In this document: positions 33,782 to 42,636 of the stretch, in pieces
Layout of the letters: every line of letters starts with the position of its first letter
Numbering within the stretch: position 1 is the first letter of the stretch
Source of the DNA: Thioclava pacifica DSM 10166
GTDB taxonomy: Bacteria; Pseudomonadota; Alphaproteobacteria; Rhodobacterales; Rhodobacteraceae
Reading direction: 5' to 3'
Length of the DNA: 64,000 bases
Assembly: GCF_000714535.1 (NCBI RefSeq)
Contig: NZ_AUND01000004.1
Span: 1-64,000, forward strand
Position numbers and translations under genes: made by a program
Notes under the pieces: generated by a model
Seen by the model: the letters and a program-made list of their open reading frames with translations, nothing else
Database searches by the model: none
What the model was told of the DNA's origin: nothing

Positions 33782-35025
33782 GGAGCCTCTGCAAGTTCGG
33801 GTTGGGGGGCCGCAAGCGGCACGGATTTCAAGGCGATGGCGGGATCGGCCAGCGCCGCGAGTTCGGGTGATTGACCGGCCTCGATCCAGCGCTTCGCGGT
33901 CATGTAGGCGCGCGGGTCGTTCATCGCATCGACGGCGAGCAGCCGCGCGCCCGCGAAATACCAGTGAGAGACCGTGCCGGGCTTGTCGCCCGGGCGCACG
34001 ATCACACTGTCATGGCCGGTATTGAGCCCTGCGATCTGAAGTTTCACGTCATATTGGTCCGACCAGAACCAGGGCTTTGCAACATACGGCGCGCCCTGTT
34101 CGAGCATCGCGGCCGCGACGGCCTCGGCTTGGTCGATCGCATTGGGCACCGATTCCAGACGTATCCGGCACCCTTTGTGCGGGAAGGAGGCGCAATCCCC
34201 CGCAGCCCAGATTCCGGGCGCAGAGGTCGCGCCCATCGCATCGGTGCGGATGCCGTTCTCGATGGCAAGGCCGGCAGCTTCGGCAAGCGCCACGCCCGGC
34301 CGCACGCCGATCCCCACGATGACGAAATCAACGTCGAGATCGGTGCCATCGGACAGATGCGCGCGCGTGACCCGCCCGTCCTGTCCCTTCAGCTCCGACA
34401 GGCCAACGCCTTCGCGAATATCGACGCCATGGCTTTCGTGCAGGGCCTTGAACCAAGCGGCCGTTTCGGTACAGGCGACGCGGGCCAACAGGCGTGGGGC
34501 CATCTCGACGAGGGTAACCTGGAGCCCCTTTGCCGCGGCAACCGCCGCCGCCTCGAGCCCGATATAGCCGCCGCCGACGATCAGCACGCGCGCGCCGGGG
34601 CGGAATTCGTCAGCCATCGCATCGGCATCGGCAAGGTTGCGCATCGTATAGACGCCCGCCAGATCACCGCCGATCGCCTTGGGCAACCGGATCGGGTCGG
34701 CTCCGGTGCAAAGCGCGATCTGCGAGGCGGGGATACGGGTGCCGTTATCCAGCACGACGATCTTTTCCGCGGCTTCGATGGCTGCAACGCAGGTGCCCGT
34801 CACCAGCTCGATCGCGTTCTCGGCGTAGAAGGTTTCGGGTCGCAGGTAGAGACGCTCGCGGTCGAGCTCTCCAAGCATGTATTTCTTCGAAAGCGGCGGG
34901 CGCTGGTAAGGCGGAGCGGGCTCGGCACCGATCAGCTTGATCGGCGTCTCGCAGCCAAGGGCGCGCAGCTTTGCAGCAAGGGCGAGGCCTGCCTGACCCG
35001 CGCCGATGATGACGATCGGTTTCAT
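33778..35025 (-). CDS. NAD(P)H-dependent ferredoxin reductase (FAD)
   Basis: A 415-residue class I pyridine nucleotide-disulfide-type reductase of the rubredoxin/ferredoxin reductase branch. It has the FAD motif IIGAGQAGLALAAKLR at residues 5-20 and the NAD-binding motif IVGGGYIGLEAAAVA near 150. It reduces the overlapping [2Fe-2S] ferredoxin. The stop overlaps the ferredoxin start (ATGA) and cynS lies 60 bases upstream, so it belongs to the cyanase operon as the electron supply. Confidence 0.92.
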   Translation of the reverse strand: MKPIVIIGAGQAGLALAAKLRALGCETPIKLIGAEPAPPYQRPPLSKKYMLGELDRERLYLRPETFYAENAIELVTGTCVAAIEAAEKIVVLDNGTRIPASQIALCTGADPIRLPKAIGGDLAGVYTMRNLADADAMADEFRPGARVLIVGGGYIGLEAAAVAAAKGLQVTLVEMAPRLLARVACTETAAWFKALHESHGVDIREGVGLSELKGQDGRVTRAHLSDGTDLDVDFVIVGIGVRPGVALAEAAGLAIENGIRTDAMGATSAPGIWAAGDCASFPHKGCRIRLESVPNAIDQAEAVAAAMLEQGAPYVAKPWFWSDQYDVKLQIAGLNTGHDSVIVRPGDKPGTVSHWYFAGARLLAVDAMNDPRAYMTAKRWIEAGQSPELAALADPAIALKSVPLAAPQPELAEAP

Positions 35026-35085
35026 GGATTATGCCTTTTCAGGGGCGGTCGGGGCGGGCCGCGATTGGCCCGCCCCCCTTGCCGG

Positions 35086-35538
35086 TCAATACATCTTGTA
35101 GGGCAGGAACTTGCCGTCGAGCACGATGGTCACGCGGTCGCCCTTGGGGTCGGCCTTGCGCGAGATGTCCATCGTGAAGTCGATCGCCGACATGATGCCG
35201 TCGCCGAATTCTTCCTCGATCAGCGCCTTCATCGTGGTGCCATAAACATTCACCACCTCGTAGAGGCGGTAGATCAACGGATCGGTCGGCACGGCGGTCG
35301 GCAGCGAACCGCGATAGGGCACGGTCATCAGCAGCGCGATTTCCTCGTCCGAGAAGTTCAGGCCAAGCGCATTGCCCGCGGCATAGGCCTGCTCCTTGGA
35401 GAGCGAGATCTGGCCCATCAGCGCGGCGGTGGTCCATTCCTTGGACTGGCCGACGGCGGCGGCGACATCGCTCCATTTGATGTCGTTGAAGGTCTTGTGA
35501 GCGACGATCTTCTCAGTGAGTTCGGCACGGGTGGTCAT
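35086..35538 (-). CDS. cynS: Cyanate hydratase (cyanase)
   Basis: A 150-residue protein that converts cyanate and bicarbonate to ammonia and CO2. The catalytic Arg91, Glu94 and Ser117 are at the family spacing (five residues before E. coli numbering). Length is close to the usual 156. It lies in a leftward operon with a rhodanese 37 bases upstream and a ferredoxin reductase downstream, which suggests cyanate is made inside the pathway rather than only imported. Confidence 0.96.
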   Translation of the reverse strand: MTTRAELTEKIVAHKTFNDIKWSDVAAAVGQSKEWTTAALMGQISLSKEQAYAAGNALGLNFSDEEIALLMTVPYRGSLPTAVPTDPLIYRLYEVVNVYGTTMKALIEEEFGDGIMSAIDFTMDISRKADPKGDRVTIVLDGKFLPYKMY

Positions 35539-35575
35539 CTTGATATCTCCTTGTCAGATGATGGGGGGTGCAGGG

Positions 35576-36433
35576 TCAGGCGCCGTAGGGCAGCCCTTCC
35601 TCGATCGGCAGGGACGGATCGCGGGACCATTCGTTCCACGAGCCGAAATAGATCGCGACATCCTTCACACCGGCTTCTTTCAGCGCGAGGAAGGTGTTCG
35701 AGGCGCGGGCGCCCTTGAAGCAGTAGATCTTGACCGGGGTATCGGGGGTGATGCCGACGGTGGCGCATTCGGCCAGCACCTCGGCGCTCGATTTCATCTC
35801 GGGGCCATGGGCGCCGGGTTTCATCATGCGATACCACTCGATCCAGACCGCACCGGGAATCCGACCCTTGCGCGGGCAGAAATCCTTGCCATAGGGCGAG
35901 GAGCTTTCGGCGATCCATTCGTCGATGTCGCGCACGTCGAGGATCACTGCCTCGGGGTCGTCGATCGCGGCCTTCATGTCGGCCACATCCATCATGATGG
36001 CACCGGCAGAAGGGTCGATCTCGAACCCGCCGGGCGTCGGCGCGACAGGCGCGGTCGAGACCGGAAGCCCCTCGGCGGCCCAGGCCGCGAAGCCGCCATG
36101 CAGAACCTTAACCTTGGGGTAGCCCAGGAAGGAGAGCAGGAAGAAGCCGCGGCAGGACTGACCGAAACCGGTATTCATCGAGGCCTCGTAGATGACGGCC
36201 GTCTTCTCACCATCAAGCCCGGCGGCTGCGAACTCGGCGGCGAACTTCTCCTTGAGCGCGGCCATACCCGCCGCATCCGAGGTGGCGAGGAAGGTGAAGA
36301 TGTCATGCATGTTCACAGCGCCCGCGACGTGGCCGGCGGCAAAGCTGTCGGGATCGCGCGTGTCGATCACGACAGCCAGACCGGCATCGTTGAGCGCGTG
36401 CAGCTCGGTGGGGGTGATAAGTTTCGTTTCCAT
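35576..36433 (-). CDS. Two-domain rhodanese sulfurtransferase
   Basis: A 285-residue protein of two rhodanese domains. The active Cys238 is in the IYCFKGARAS loop of the second domain; the first domain has a Cys in FGQSCRGFF rather than at the classical loop position. It transfers sulfane sulfur between donors and acceptors such as cyanide or thiols. The Met at 36433 has GGGAG 10 bases upstream and is preferred to 36454. It sits between the flavoprotein and cynS genes of the operon. Confidence 0.9.
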   Translation of the reverse strand: METKLITPTELHALNDAGLAVVIDTRDPDSFAAGHVAGAVNMHDIFTFLATSDAAGMAALKEKFAAEFAAAGLDGEKTAVIYEASMNTGFGQSCRGFFLLSFLGYPKVKVLHGGFAAWAAEGLPVSTAPVAPTPGGFEIDPSAGAIMMDVADMKAAIDDPEAVILDVRDIDEWIAESSSPYGKDFCPRKGRIPGAVWIEWYRMMKPGAHGPEMKSSAEVLAECATVGITPDTPVKIYCFKGARASNTFLALKEAGVKDVAIYFGSWNEWSRDPSLPIEEGLPYGA

Positions 36434-36544
36434 TGGACAATACTCCCTGTTCACGCCGTCCCTGAACGGCGTCCTGTTGGATCGTCTGAAAGTCGCGAGG
36501 GTGGAGTGGCGCGCGGAATTCTCCCCGCGCCACGTCCGGTAGGG

Positions 36545-37654
36545 TCAGCCTTCGAGCTGGTCGATCAGCATCCGCAGATGTTTGGTCGCGGGAGTCACGA
36601 TGCCGACGAAATAGGCCTCGCGCAGGCGGCGCTGCGCCACGCCGTGGGTGACATAACCGCGTGCGCCCTGATGCAGCTGCGCCCAATGCGCGGCCTTCAT
36701 CGCCAGTTCGCCACCCGCAAGGCGGGCCTTGAGCACGCGCAGATAGAAGGCGTCGCTCTCGTCATAGGGCGTGGCGCACATCTCGACCACATCGGCCACC
36801 AGCGCGTCATACTCGGCTTCGAGATCGCTCGCCTGAACGGGCAGGTATTTATTCACATGGCCCAGCGGGGTTTCCACCTGCTTGATCAGGTCGATGCAGT
36901 TCTTGATGATCCCGGCGGCCATCCCGCATTGCAGCAGGGTGAAGCCCGAACGCATCCGCTTGACGAAAGGCTCGGCCGGATCGGCCAGCACCCAGTCATC
37001 GGACACGAAGACATCGCGGAACATCACGTTGCAGGTCGCGGTGCCACCCATCGCCACGAATTCGTGGTCCAGCTTGAGCTTGATGCCGTCCCAGCCGGCA
37101 TGAATGATCGCCATCACCCGCTTGGGCGTGTCCTGGCCTTCGACCTCGACATGGAACATCGTTCCGAAATAGCCGTCCTCGGGCAGGTTCGAGACCCAGG
37201 GGAGCAGCCCCTTGACCTTGTAGCCGCCCTCGACGCGCTCGCCCTTCAGGCGCATCGGTTCGATCTCGCCCAGAGCCTTCATCGGGTTCGACATGCCGGT
37301 GCCACCCAGAGCCTCGCCGCGCGCGACCTGGGGCAGAAGCTCGGTCTTGAGGTGGTCGTTGTCGGAGCTCGCGATATACCAGGCCAGCGTGTCCTGCGCC
37401 CAGAGGCAGAAACCGGTGGAGAGGCACTCCTCGGAGGCGCGCGCCATCGCCAGCACCGCGGTCGTCAGATCGACATCGCTGTCCTTGCCGCCGATATGGG
37501 TGCCATAGGCGCCCGCCTTGCCATAGGCGCGCACGATCTCTTCGGGGTAGATCCGCTCGTCATCGATCTTGCGCACGAGCGGCGCCAGCATCTCGGCCGA
37601 GACGCGCTCGACCTCGGCGGGGTCATAGGCGGTAATGGGGGCTACAACATTCAT
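36545..37654 (-). CDS. Acyl-CoA-dehydrogenase-fold flavoprotein, possible sulfur-compound monooxygenase
   Basis: A 369-residue protein with the acyl-CoA-dehydrogenase fold (GTGMSNPMKALGEIEPM near residue 125, a central beta domain and C-terminal helices). Members of this superfamily include DszC/SfnB-type flavin monooxygenases of sulfur compounds, and the operon's ferredoxin and reductase point that way. A catalytic Glu of true acyl-CoA dehydrogenases could not be placed with confidence. The Met at 37654 is preferred to 37714. Substrate unknown; thiocyanate or an organosulfur compound is inferred from context only. Confidence 0.8.
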   Translation of the reverse strand: MNVVAPITAYDPAEVERVSAEMLAPLVRKIDDERIYPEEIVRAYGKAGAYGTHIGGKDSDVDLTTAVLAMARASEECLSTGFCLWAQDTLAWYIASSDNDHLKTELLPQVARGEALGGTGMSNPMKALGEIEPMRLKGERVEGGYKVKGLLPWVSNLPEDGYFGTMFHVEVEGQDTPKRVMAIIHAGWDGIKLKLDHEFVAMGGTATCNVMFRDVFVSDDWVLADPAEPFVKRMRSGFTLLQCGMAAGIIKNCIDLIKQVETPLGHVNKYLPVQASDLEAEYDALVADVVEMCATPYDESDAFYLRVLKARLAGGELAMKAAHWAQLHQGARGYVTHGVAQRRLREAYFVGIVTPATKHLRMLIDQLEG

Positions 37655-37741
37655 CGGTTCGGGTCCTTTACTGAGGGAGGGGAGGGCCGCGCCCGCCCGA
37701 AGAGGGCGCGGCATCTGGGTCAGCGCGTTTCCCGACCCGGG

Positions 37742-38305
37742 TCAGACGGATTCCGCGACCATGTTCACGGGGCGCGAGAAGGTGTTGAACACCGGCGACC
37801 ACTGCGTGACATGCGTGATCAGCGCGTCGATCTCTTCTTGCGGGCAATCCGCTTCCATATCGACCTTGATGCGCACATCGGTGAAGCCGACAGGCTTTTC
37901 CGACACGTCGCCGGTGCCCCAGACGGCGGTGATGTTCAGGTCACCTTCCAGCTCGAGCTCGAGCTTCTGGATCGTGATGCCGCGAGCGATGGCATTGGCG
38001 TGCAGGCCGACCGCGACGCACGAACCCAGCGCAGCCAGCGAGGCTTCGGAGGGGTTCGGCGCGGTGTCGTCGCCCAGCAGCCCCGGCGGTTCGTCGACGA
38101 TGTAGGGCTCGAGGTTGCGGATATAGTTCGCGTGACGGAAGCGGCCTTCGGCGACGGTCTTGCACTTGAGCGTCTTGACGGCTTTCGGATCGGCCTTGCC
38201 CTTGGCGATCAGGTCATCGAGGCCTTCCTTCGAAATCGGCGCGAGGCACGAGGTCTCGGCGGTGGGCGCAAGGCAGCCGGTGAGTGCGGTGGCGGGTTCA
38301 GACAT
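37742..38305 (-). CDS. OsmC-like protein
   Basis: A 187-residue OsmC/Ohr-fold protein. The first conserved Cys is in LGSCVAVGLHA, but the second canonical position reads THVTQWSPVF, without Cys, so the classical peroxide-reducing Cys pair is broken. Other Cys lie in TLKCKTV and ADCPQEE. It may handle reactive sulfur rather than organic peroxides. It has no signal peptide and lies between the ABC permease and the flavoprotein genes in the cyanase operon. Confidence 0.88.
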   Translation of the reverse strand: MSEPATALTGCLAPTAETSCLAPISKEGLDDLIAKGKADPKAVKTLKCKTVAEGRFRHANYIRNLEPYIVDEPPGLLGDDTAPNPSEASLAALGSCVAVGLHANAIARGITIQKLELELEGDLNITAVWGTGDVSEKPVGFTDVRIKVDMEADCPQEEIDALITHVTQWSPVFNTFSRPVNMVAESV

Positions 38306-38341
38306 GGGAGTACCTCCTGGTTGGTGTCTGCGGATTGCGGG

Positions 38342-39163
38342 TCAATGCGCGGTGGCGCGGACCCAGTTGAACTTCTTGACGAGCTGGCCGATGGCGGCGT
38401 CGAGGGCGAAACCGATCACCCCGATCACCACGACCGTTGCGGCCAGGCGGGAATAGTCGAGCGTGTCGCGGGCATCGTTGATCGCGAAGCCGAGGCCCGA
38501 GGTGACGCCGAGATATTCGGCAGGCACGAGGACGACCCAGGCCACACCCAGCGCGAGCCGGATACCCTGCATCACGTCGACCGCGATGGCGGGCAGGATC
38601 ACCGTGCCCAGCAGATGCAGCGGGCGTGCGCCGAGGTTGCGTGCCACCTTGAGCCAGGCCGGATCAATCCGGCGGACGCCCGCGGCGGTCGAGAACAGGA
38701 TCGGCCAGACCGCAGCCATCGCGATCAGGAACACGATCGCCCCGTCCCAGGTGTCGAACGCCATGACGGCGATCGGCATCCAGCTGAGCGGCGAGATCAT
38801 CCGCAGGAACTGGAACGGAACGTTGGTGACCTCGTGGATCCTCGGCGCCCGGCCGATCAGGATGCCGACCGGCACCCCGAACGCGGCCGCAAAGAGCAGG
38901 CCCAGCCCCACCCGTTCCAGCGACGGCCCCGACATCGTGAGCACCTCGCCGGAGACGATCATCTCCCAGAGCCGCTCGAGCGTGGGGGCAGGCGCGAAAT
39001 CGGCGAAGGCGTAAAGGTCGGGATCATTCTCGACGATGAACCCGCCGAACCACCAGACGCCCAGAAGGGCCGCGATGCCGATCAGCGCGTTCATCAGGCT
39101 GCGCGCCGAGCCGAGGCGCGGAATGCGCAGGATCGTCGAGGGGAGCTGGACCGCATCACTCAT
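38342..39163 (-). CDS. ABC transporter permease (SsuC/TauC/NrtB family)
   Basis: A 273-residue permease with about six membrane helices and the coupling motif near LGVAWVVLVPAEYLGV. Its family moves nitrate, cyanate, sulfonates or taurine. The ATG at 39163 overlaps the stop of the binding-protein gene (ATGA). A longer frame to 39229 is not protein-like. Confidence 0.93.
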   Translation of the reverse strand: MSDAVQLPSTILRIPRLGSARSLMNALIGIAALLGVWWFGGFIVENDPDLYAFADFAPAPTLERLWEMIVSGEVLTMSGPSLERVGLGLLFAAAFGVPVGILIGRAPRIHEVTNVPFQFLRMISPLSWMPIAVMAFDTWDGAIVFLIAMAAVWPILFSTAAGVRRIDPAWLKVARNLGARPLHLLGTVILPAIAVDVMQGIRLALGVAWVVLVPAEYLGVTSGLGFAINDARDTLDYSRLAATVVVIGVIGFALDAAIGQLVKKFNWVRATAH

Positions 39164-40434
39164 AGCTTGAAGATCTCCTCGCGAGTGTAGGGATCCGCGC
39201 CGCCGGCGACCGACGGATCGGCCTTCCACTCGGGGTATTTCTCGAGCGCGGCTTTCACGTAGTCGTAGTTGACGAGGTCATTGGCCACGAACTCCGGGTC
39301 GAGCCCTTCGAGGAAGGTGGTCTCGCCGGCCACGACCGTTTCGTTCATCGCGTTGACGATCAGCTTGGTCGCGGACGGATAGGGCCAGGGCTGGAAGTCG
39401 ATTCGGCCGTTGTGGAATTCGCCCTCGTTCTTGATCGCGCCTTCCTCGATATATTCGGGGTGATCGGCATAGAGCGTCATCGCGCGGGTCACGACCGGGG
39501 CCGGGGCGGGCAGGTAGCCTGCGCCGTCCTTCGACAGAAGCTCGGCCACCTCGGCCTTGTTCTGGCTGGCATAGATGGCGGCCTTGACCACGGCGTTCAT
39601 CACGCCTTGCGTCCACTCGGGCTTGGCGGTGGTGTCTTCCTCGTGCATGCACACGACGCAGCAGGGGTGGTTCTTCCAGATGTCGCCGGTGAAGCGCAGC
39701 ATCCGCGCGCCTGCCTTCAGCTCACCCAGAGCGTTGAAGGGCTCGGCCACGATATAGGCGTCGATCTTCTTCGCCGCGAGCGCGGGCGGCATGTCCGGCG
39801 GCGGCAGAACTTGCAGGTTGCACTCGTCGGGAGCCAGCGCCTCGCCCTGCGGCTTGATCACCGGCTTGATGCCATTGGCGCGCAGCGCGTATTGCAGCAC
39901 GATATTGTGCATCGAATACCAGAACGGCACCGCGACCTGCTTGCCGCCGAGGCCCGCGAAATCGGTGATGTCGGTATGTTTGCCGACCACCAGCGCCGAG
40001 CCGTTGGTATGCGCCCAGGCCATGATCTTGACCGGCACATTGTTGTTGTAGCGCATCCAGACCGGGATCGGCTTGAGGAAGTGCACGAGATTGAACTTGC
40101 CCGCCACGAAGCCCTCGATCAGTGCCGGCCAGGAGCGGATCAGCGTCGGCTTCTCTGCCTTGATGCCCTCTTCCTCGAAATAGCCCTTGGCATGGGCGAC
40201 GAGCAGCGGGGTCGCGTCGGTGATCGGCAGGTAGCCGATGCGCAGGACATCATCGGATTGCGCGCGCGCCATCTGCGGCAGGCCAGCGGCCAACCCGCCC
40301 AGCATGGCCGCGAGCCCGCCCTTGGCCAACAGATCGAGCGTCTGACGGCGGCCCGGATCAAACCCTTCTTCGCCACCGCAGCAGGCGGCGTGCAGGTCGT
40401 GAGGGTGATTGTGAGAGCAGGTTTTCTTCGTCAT
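39160..40434 (-). CDS. ABC transporter substrate-binding protein with a Tat-type signal
   Basis: A 424-residue NrtA/SsuA/CynA-type binding protein. A Tat motif (GRRQTLDLL at about residue 28) and hydrophobic segment end at AQS near 60. Unusually, the 27 residues before it are Cys/His-rich (HNHPHDLHAACCGGEE), a possible metal-binding tag. The mature part starts LRIGYLPITDATPLLVAHAKGYFEEEG and contains a CCVVCMHEE patch. Cyanate, thiocyanate or an organosulfur anion is the likely ligand. Gene order is binding protein after ATPase (15-base gap), then permease. Confidence 0.92.
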   Translation of the reverse strand: MTKKTCSHNHPHDLHAACCGGEEGFDPGRRQTLDLLAKGGLAAMLGGLAAGLPQMARAQSDDVLRIGYLPITDATPLLVAHAKGYFEEEGIKAEKPTLIRSWPALIEGFVAGKFNLVHFLKPIPVWMRYNNNVPVKIMAWAHTNGSALVVGKHTDITDFAGLGGKQVAVPFWYSMHNIVLQYALRANGIKPVIKPQGEALAPDECNLQVLPPPDMPPALAAKKIDAYIVAEPFNALGELKAGARMLRFTGDIWKNHPCCVVCMHEEDTTAKPEWTQGVMNAVVKAAIYASQNKAEVAELLSKDGAGYLPAPAPVVTRAMTLYADHPEYIEEGAIKNEGEFHNGRIDFQPWPYPSATKLIVNAMNETVVAGETTFLEGLDPEFVANDLVNYDYVKAALEKYPEWKADPSVAGGADPYTREEIFKL

Positions 40435-40449
40435 CGGTCGCGTCTCCGT

Positions 40450-41319
40450 TCAGATCTGAGTGAAGTCATTGGTCGTCTCAGTGGCCTCGCCCGGCGCGTC
40501 CGCAGCCTGCGAGTAGATGTTCATCAGGCGGCTGTGTTCGGCCTGGAATTCGTCGGAGCCGCCGCTGCGCTCCTCTTCCGAGAGCGTGATCACGGTGTCC
40601 TCGAAGACGCGGCCGGGATTGGCCTTGAGCACGATCACGCGGTCGGCCATGCGGACAGCCTCGCCCACATCATGGGTGACCAGCACGAGGGTCAGCCCGA
40701 GATCGCGGGCGATCTGGCGCACATCGCGTTGCAGGTTGCGCCGGGTAAAGGCGTCGAGCGCAGAGAAGGGTTCATCAAGCAGCAGCATCTCGGGCTTGGG
40801 CGCGAGCGAGCGGGCCAAGGCCACGCGCTGCTGCTGCCCGCCGGAGAGCTCTTGCGCATTGCGATCGGCGAAGGCGCCAAGATCGACAAGGTCGAGGATC
40901 TCGGGGATGCGCTTCGCGATCTGGTCATTGCGACGGGTGAATTTCAGCCCGAGCGCCGCGTTCTGCGCGACGGTCATCCAGGGAAACAGCGAGGGTGCCT
41001 GAAACATCATCACCCATTTCGGCGAAGGCTCGCGGATCGTGTTGCCGTTGATGACGACTTCACCTTCGGAAGGGTGCGTCAGCCCCGAGAGCATGTGCAG
41101 CAAGGTGGACTTGCCGCAGCCCGAACGGCCCAGCAGCGCCACGACCTCCCCGGCTTTGATCTCGAAGTCGATCCCGTCGAGCACCTTGCCATCATGGCGA
41201 CGATACGCATGGCTCAGCCCCTTGATGGCGACATGGGCCCCGACCGGGGCAGGGCGGCGGCGCGGGGCGTCTTGGGTGCCTTGCGCAGCGCTGTCGGACA
41301 AGGTGAGCGTCATGGCCAT
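40450..41319 (-). CDS. ABC transporter ATPase for the cyanate/sulfur-type importer
   Basis: A 289-residue ATPase with Walker A GRSGCGKST near residue 70, Q-loop MMFQAPSLFPWM, signature LSGGQQQR and Walker B LLLDEPFSALD, as in SsuB/TauB/NrtD proteins. GGAAGGAGATCCG before the ATG at 41319 is a strong ribosome site. It is the first gene of the nine-gene operon, 300 bases from the divergent TetR gene. Confidence 0.95.
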   Translation of the reverse strand: MAMTLTLSDSAAQGTQDAPRRRPAPVGAHVAIKGLSHAYRRHDGKVLDGIDFEIKAGEVVALLGRSGCGKSTLLHMLSGLTHPSEGEVVINGNTIREPSPKWVMMFQAPSLFPWMTVAQNAALGLKFTRRNDQIAKRIPEILDLVDLGAFADRNAQELSGGQQQRVALARSLAPKPEMLLLDEPFSALDAFTRRNLQRDVRQIARDLGLTLVLVTHDVGEAVRMADRVIVLKANPGRVFEDTVITLSEEERSGGSDEFQAEHSRLMNIYSQAADAPGEATETTNDFTQI

Positions 41320-41619
41320 CGGATCTCCTTCCGGGGTGGAAACGAACAGGTCTGTCTATTCACTGCACCGTGAGGGAGGATCGTCAATCGAACCGGACGT
41401 TTCCGCCGCAAAATTCCAAAACTGAGAAAAAAATAAGCAAAAAAAGGGGTAGAATGACCGTATTTGGTCGGAGGCTTGCCCCAAGATACAGAAATGCCCG
41501 ATTCTTGATCCCGGCGTCACCTGCGACAAAATGGACCAATCTGTCTTGATCTTTCTTCTTGGCTATGCCATCAAAACCTCGAGTTGTTTTAAATCTCACC
41601 CATGCATTAAGGTGAATTC
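41320..41619. promoter_or_regulatory. AT-rich divergent promoter region between the ABC operon and TetR
   Basis: A 300-base gap, A/T-rich around 41405-41450. Leftward, TTGACG (minus strand, 41382-41387) and TGAATA (41357-41362) lie 19 bases apart, with the A/T-rich tract upstream as an UP-like element. Close to TetR, AAAAC (41573-41577) and GTTTT (41586-41590) form a small inverted repeat that could be its operator. Consensus-level evidence only. Confidence 0.35.
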
Positions 41620-42258
41620 ATGGAAGACGGTCTGCAAAATCTCTGCCCCAATACCAGCCACAACTGGAGTTTTGCTGCTCGTCCCTCGAAAAACGCGCGC
41701 GAGCGCCTGATGCGCGCGGCTTCCTACCTGTTTTGCAATCACGGCTTCGCGGCGACCGGTATCGACACCATCCTCGCGAGGGCCGAGACCGCGAAGGCGA
41801 CGCTCTACAATCACTTTGCATCGAAGGAAGAACTGATCGCCGCGGTGCTGCAGGCCGAGGGCGAGACCTGGCGCGAGTGGTTCTTCGGTCGGCTTGCGCA
41901 GGTCGAGGGTTCGGCGCGCGACCGGCTGCTCGCCGTCTTTGACGTGCTTCAGGACTGGTTTGCGGATCCCGGCTTCTACGGCTGCCCTTTCATCAATGCG
42001 GTGGCCGAGTTCGATACCGGCAATGACGCGGTGCGCCGTGCCGCCGCGCTCCATAAGGAACACCTGATCACCTGGCTCAAGGCGCAGGCGATCGAATTGC
42101 AGGCAAAGGACGTGGCCGAGGTTGCGCGCAGCTTTGCGGTTCTGATCGACGGGGCGATCGTCGCGGCCCAGCACAGCCGGGATCCGGAATTCGCACGTAA
42201 TGCGCAGGTGCTTGCAGCGCTATATCTCGACAACCTGACCGCGCAGGCACGTCCGTGA
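41620..42258 (+). CDS. TetR-family transcriptional regulator
   Basis: A 212-residue repressor with the N-terminal helix-turn-helix (residues about 25-70: FAATGIDTILARAETAKATLYNHFASKEEL) and a helical ligand-binding C-terminal domain (GCPFINAVAEF). It diverges from the ABC-cyanase operon and is the obvious candidate for controlling it. Ligand unknown. Confidence 0.9.
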   Translation: MEDGLQNLCPNTSHNWSFAARPSKNARERLMRAASYLFCNHGFAATGIDTILARAETAKATLYNHFASKEELIAAVLQAEGETWREWFFGRLAQVEGSARDRLLAVFDVLQDWFADPGFYGCPFINAVAEFDTGNDAVRRAAALHKEHLITWLKAQAIELQAKDVAEVARSFAVLIDGAIVAAQHSRDPEFARNAQVLAALYLDNLTAQARP

Positions 42259-42264
42259 GGGTGA

Positions 42265-42500
42265 GCCTGCCCGAGATGTGCGAGGCGCTCTTCGGGCCCC
42301 TCCCGTAGCCGATTGCGCCGCGCTGCCAATCCTTGAGCTTTCCGAGCATGACCCCGAGCTGGTCGCGGTGCCTTTGGCGGGGCTGGTGGTGTTTGAGGGA
42401 TTTGTTGCGTGACTTCAGATCCGGACTGGAAGGGCCGCCCCCTTGTCTTTCAAGGTGTCGTGAAACCAGTCGGCACCGTAACCGCTCGGCGTGCAACGAG
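42265..42500 (-). pseudogene. Decayed IS5-family (IS427-like) transposase fragment
   Basis: On the minus strand one frame carries GYGADWFHDTLKDKG, and a neighbouring frame carries QRHRDQLGVMLGKLKDWQRG and then YGRGPKSA. These match the C-terminal region of IS5/IS427 transposases (catalytic-domain end and the KLKDW...YDRCPK motif), but a frameshift or stop separates them and the N-terminal part is missing. Terminal inverted repeats could not be recognised. It fills the gap 42259-42636 with no other gene. Confidence 0.7.
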
Positions 42501-42636
42501 CCCGTCTTCGGCACGCTGCGTATCTGCGGGCGTTGATCGAACAGGCGGTCATGAGGAATTCAAGCCGGCGTCCGTTCGCGATTGTCTTTGAGCCGAGGGC
42601 ATGTCCAGGGCGTGCTGCGGCCCTATGGACGTCGCC

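Noticed and set aside
35516-39190. A 1224-codon open frame on the plus strand
   Set aside because: It runs opposite the cyanase operon genes, which have clear family matches. It is a by-product of high GC and codon bias, rich in Arg, Gly, His and Asp and without domains.
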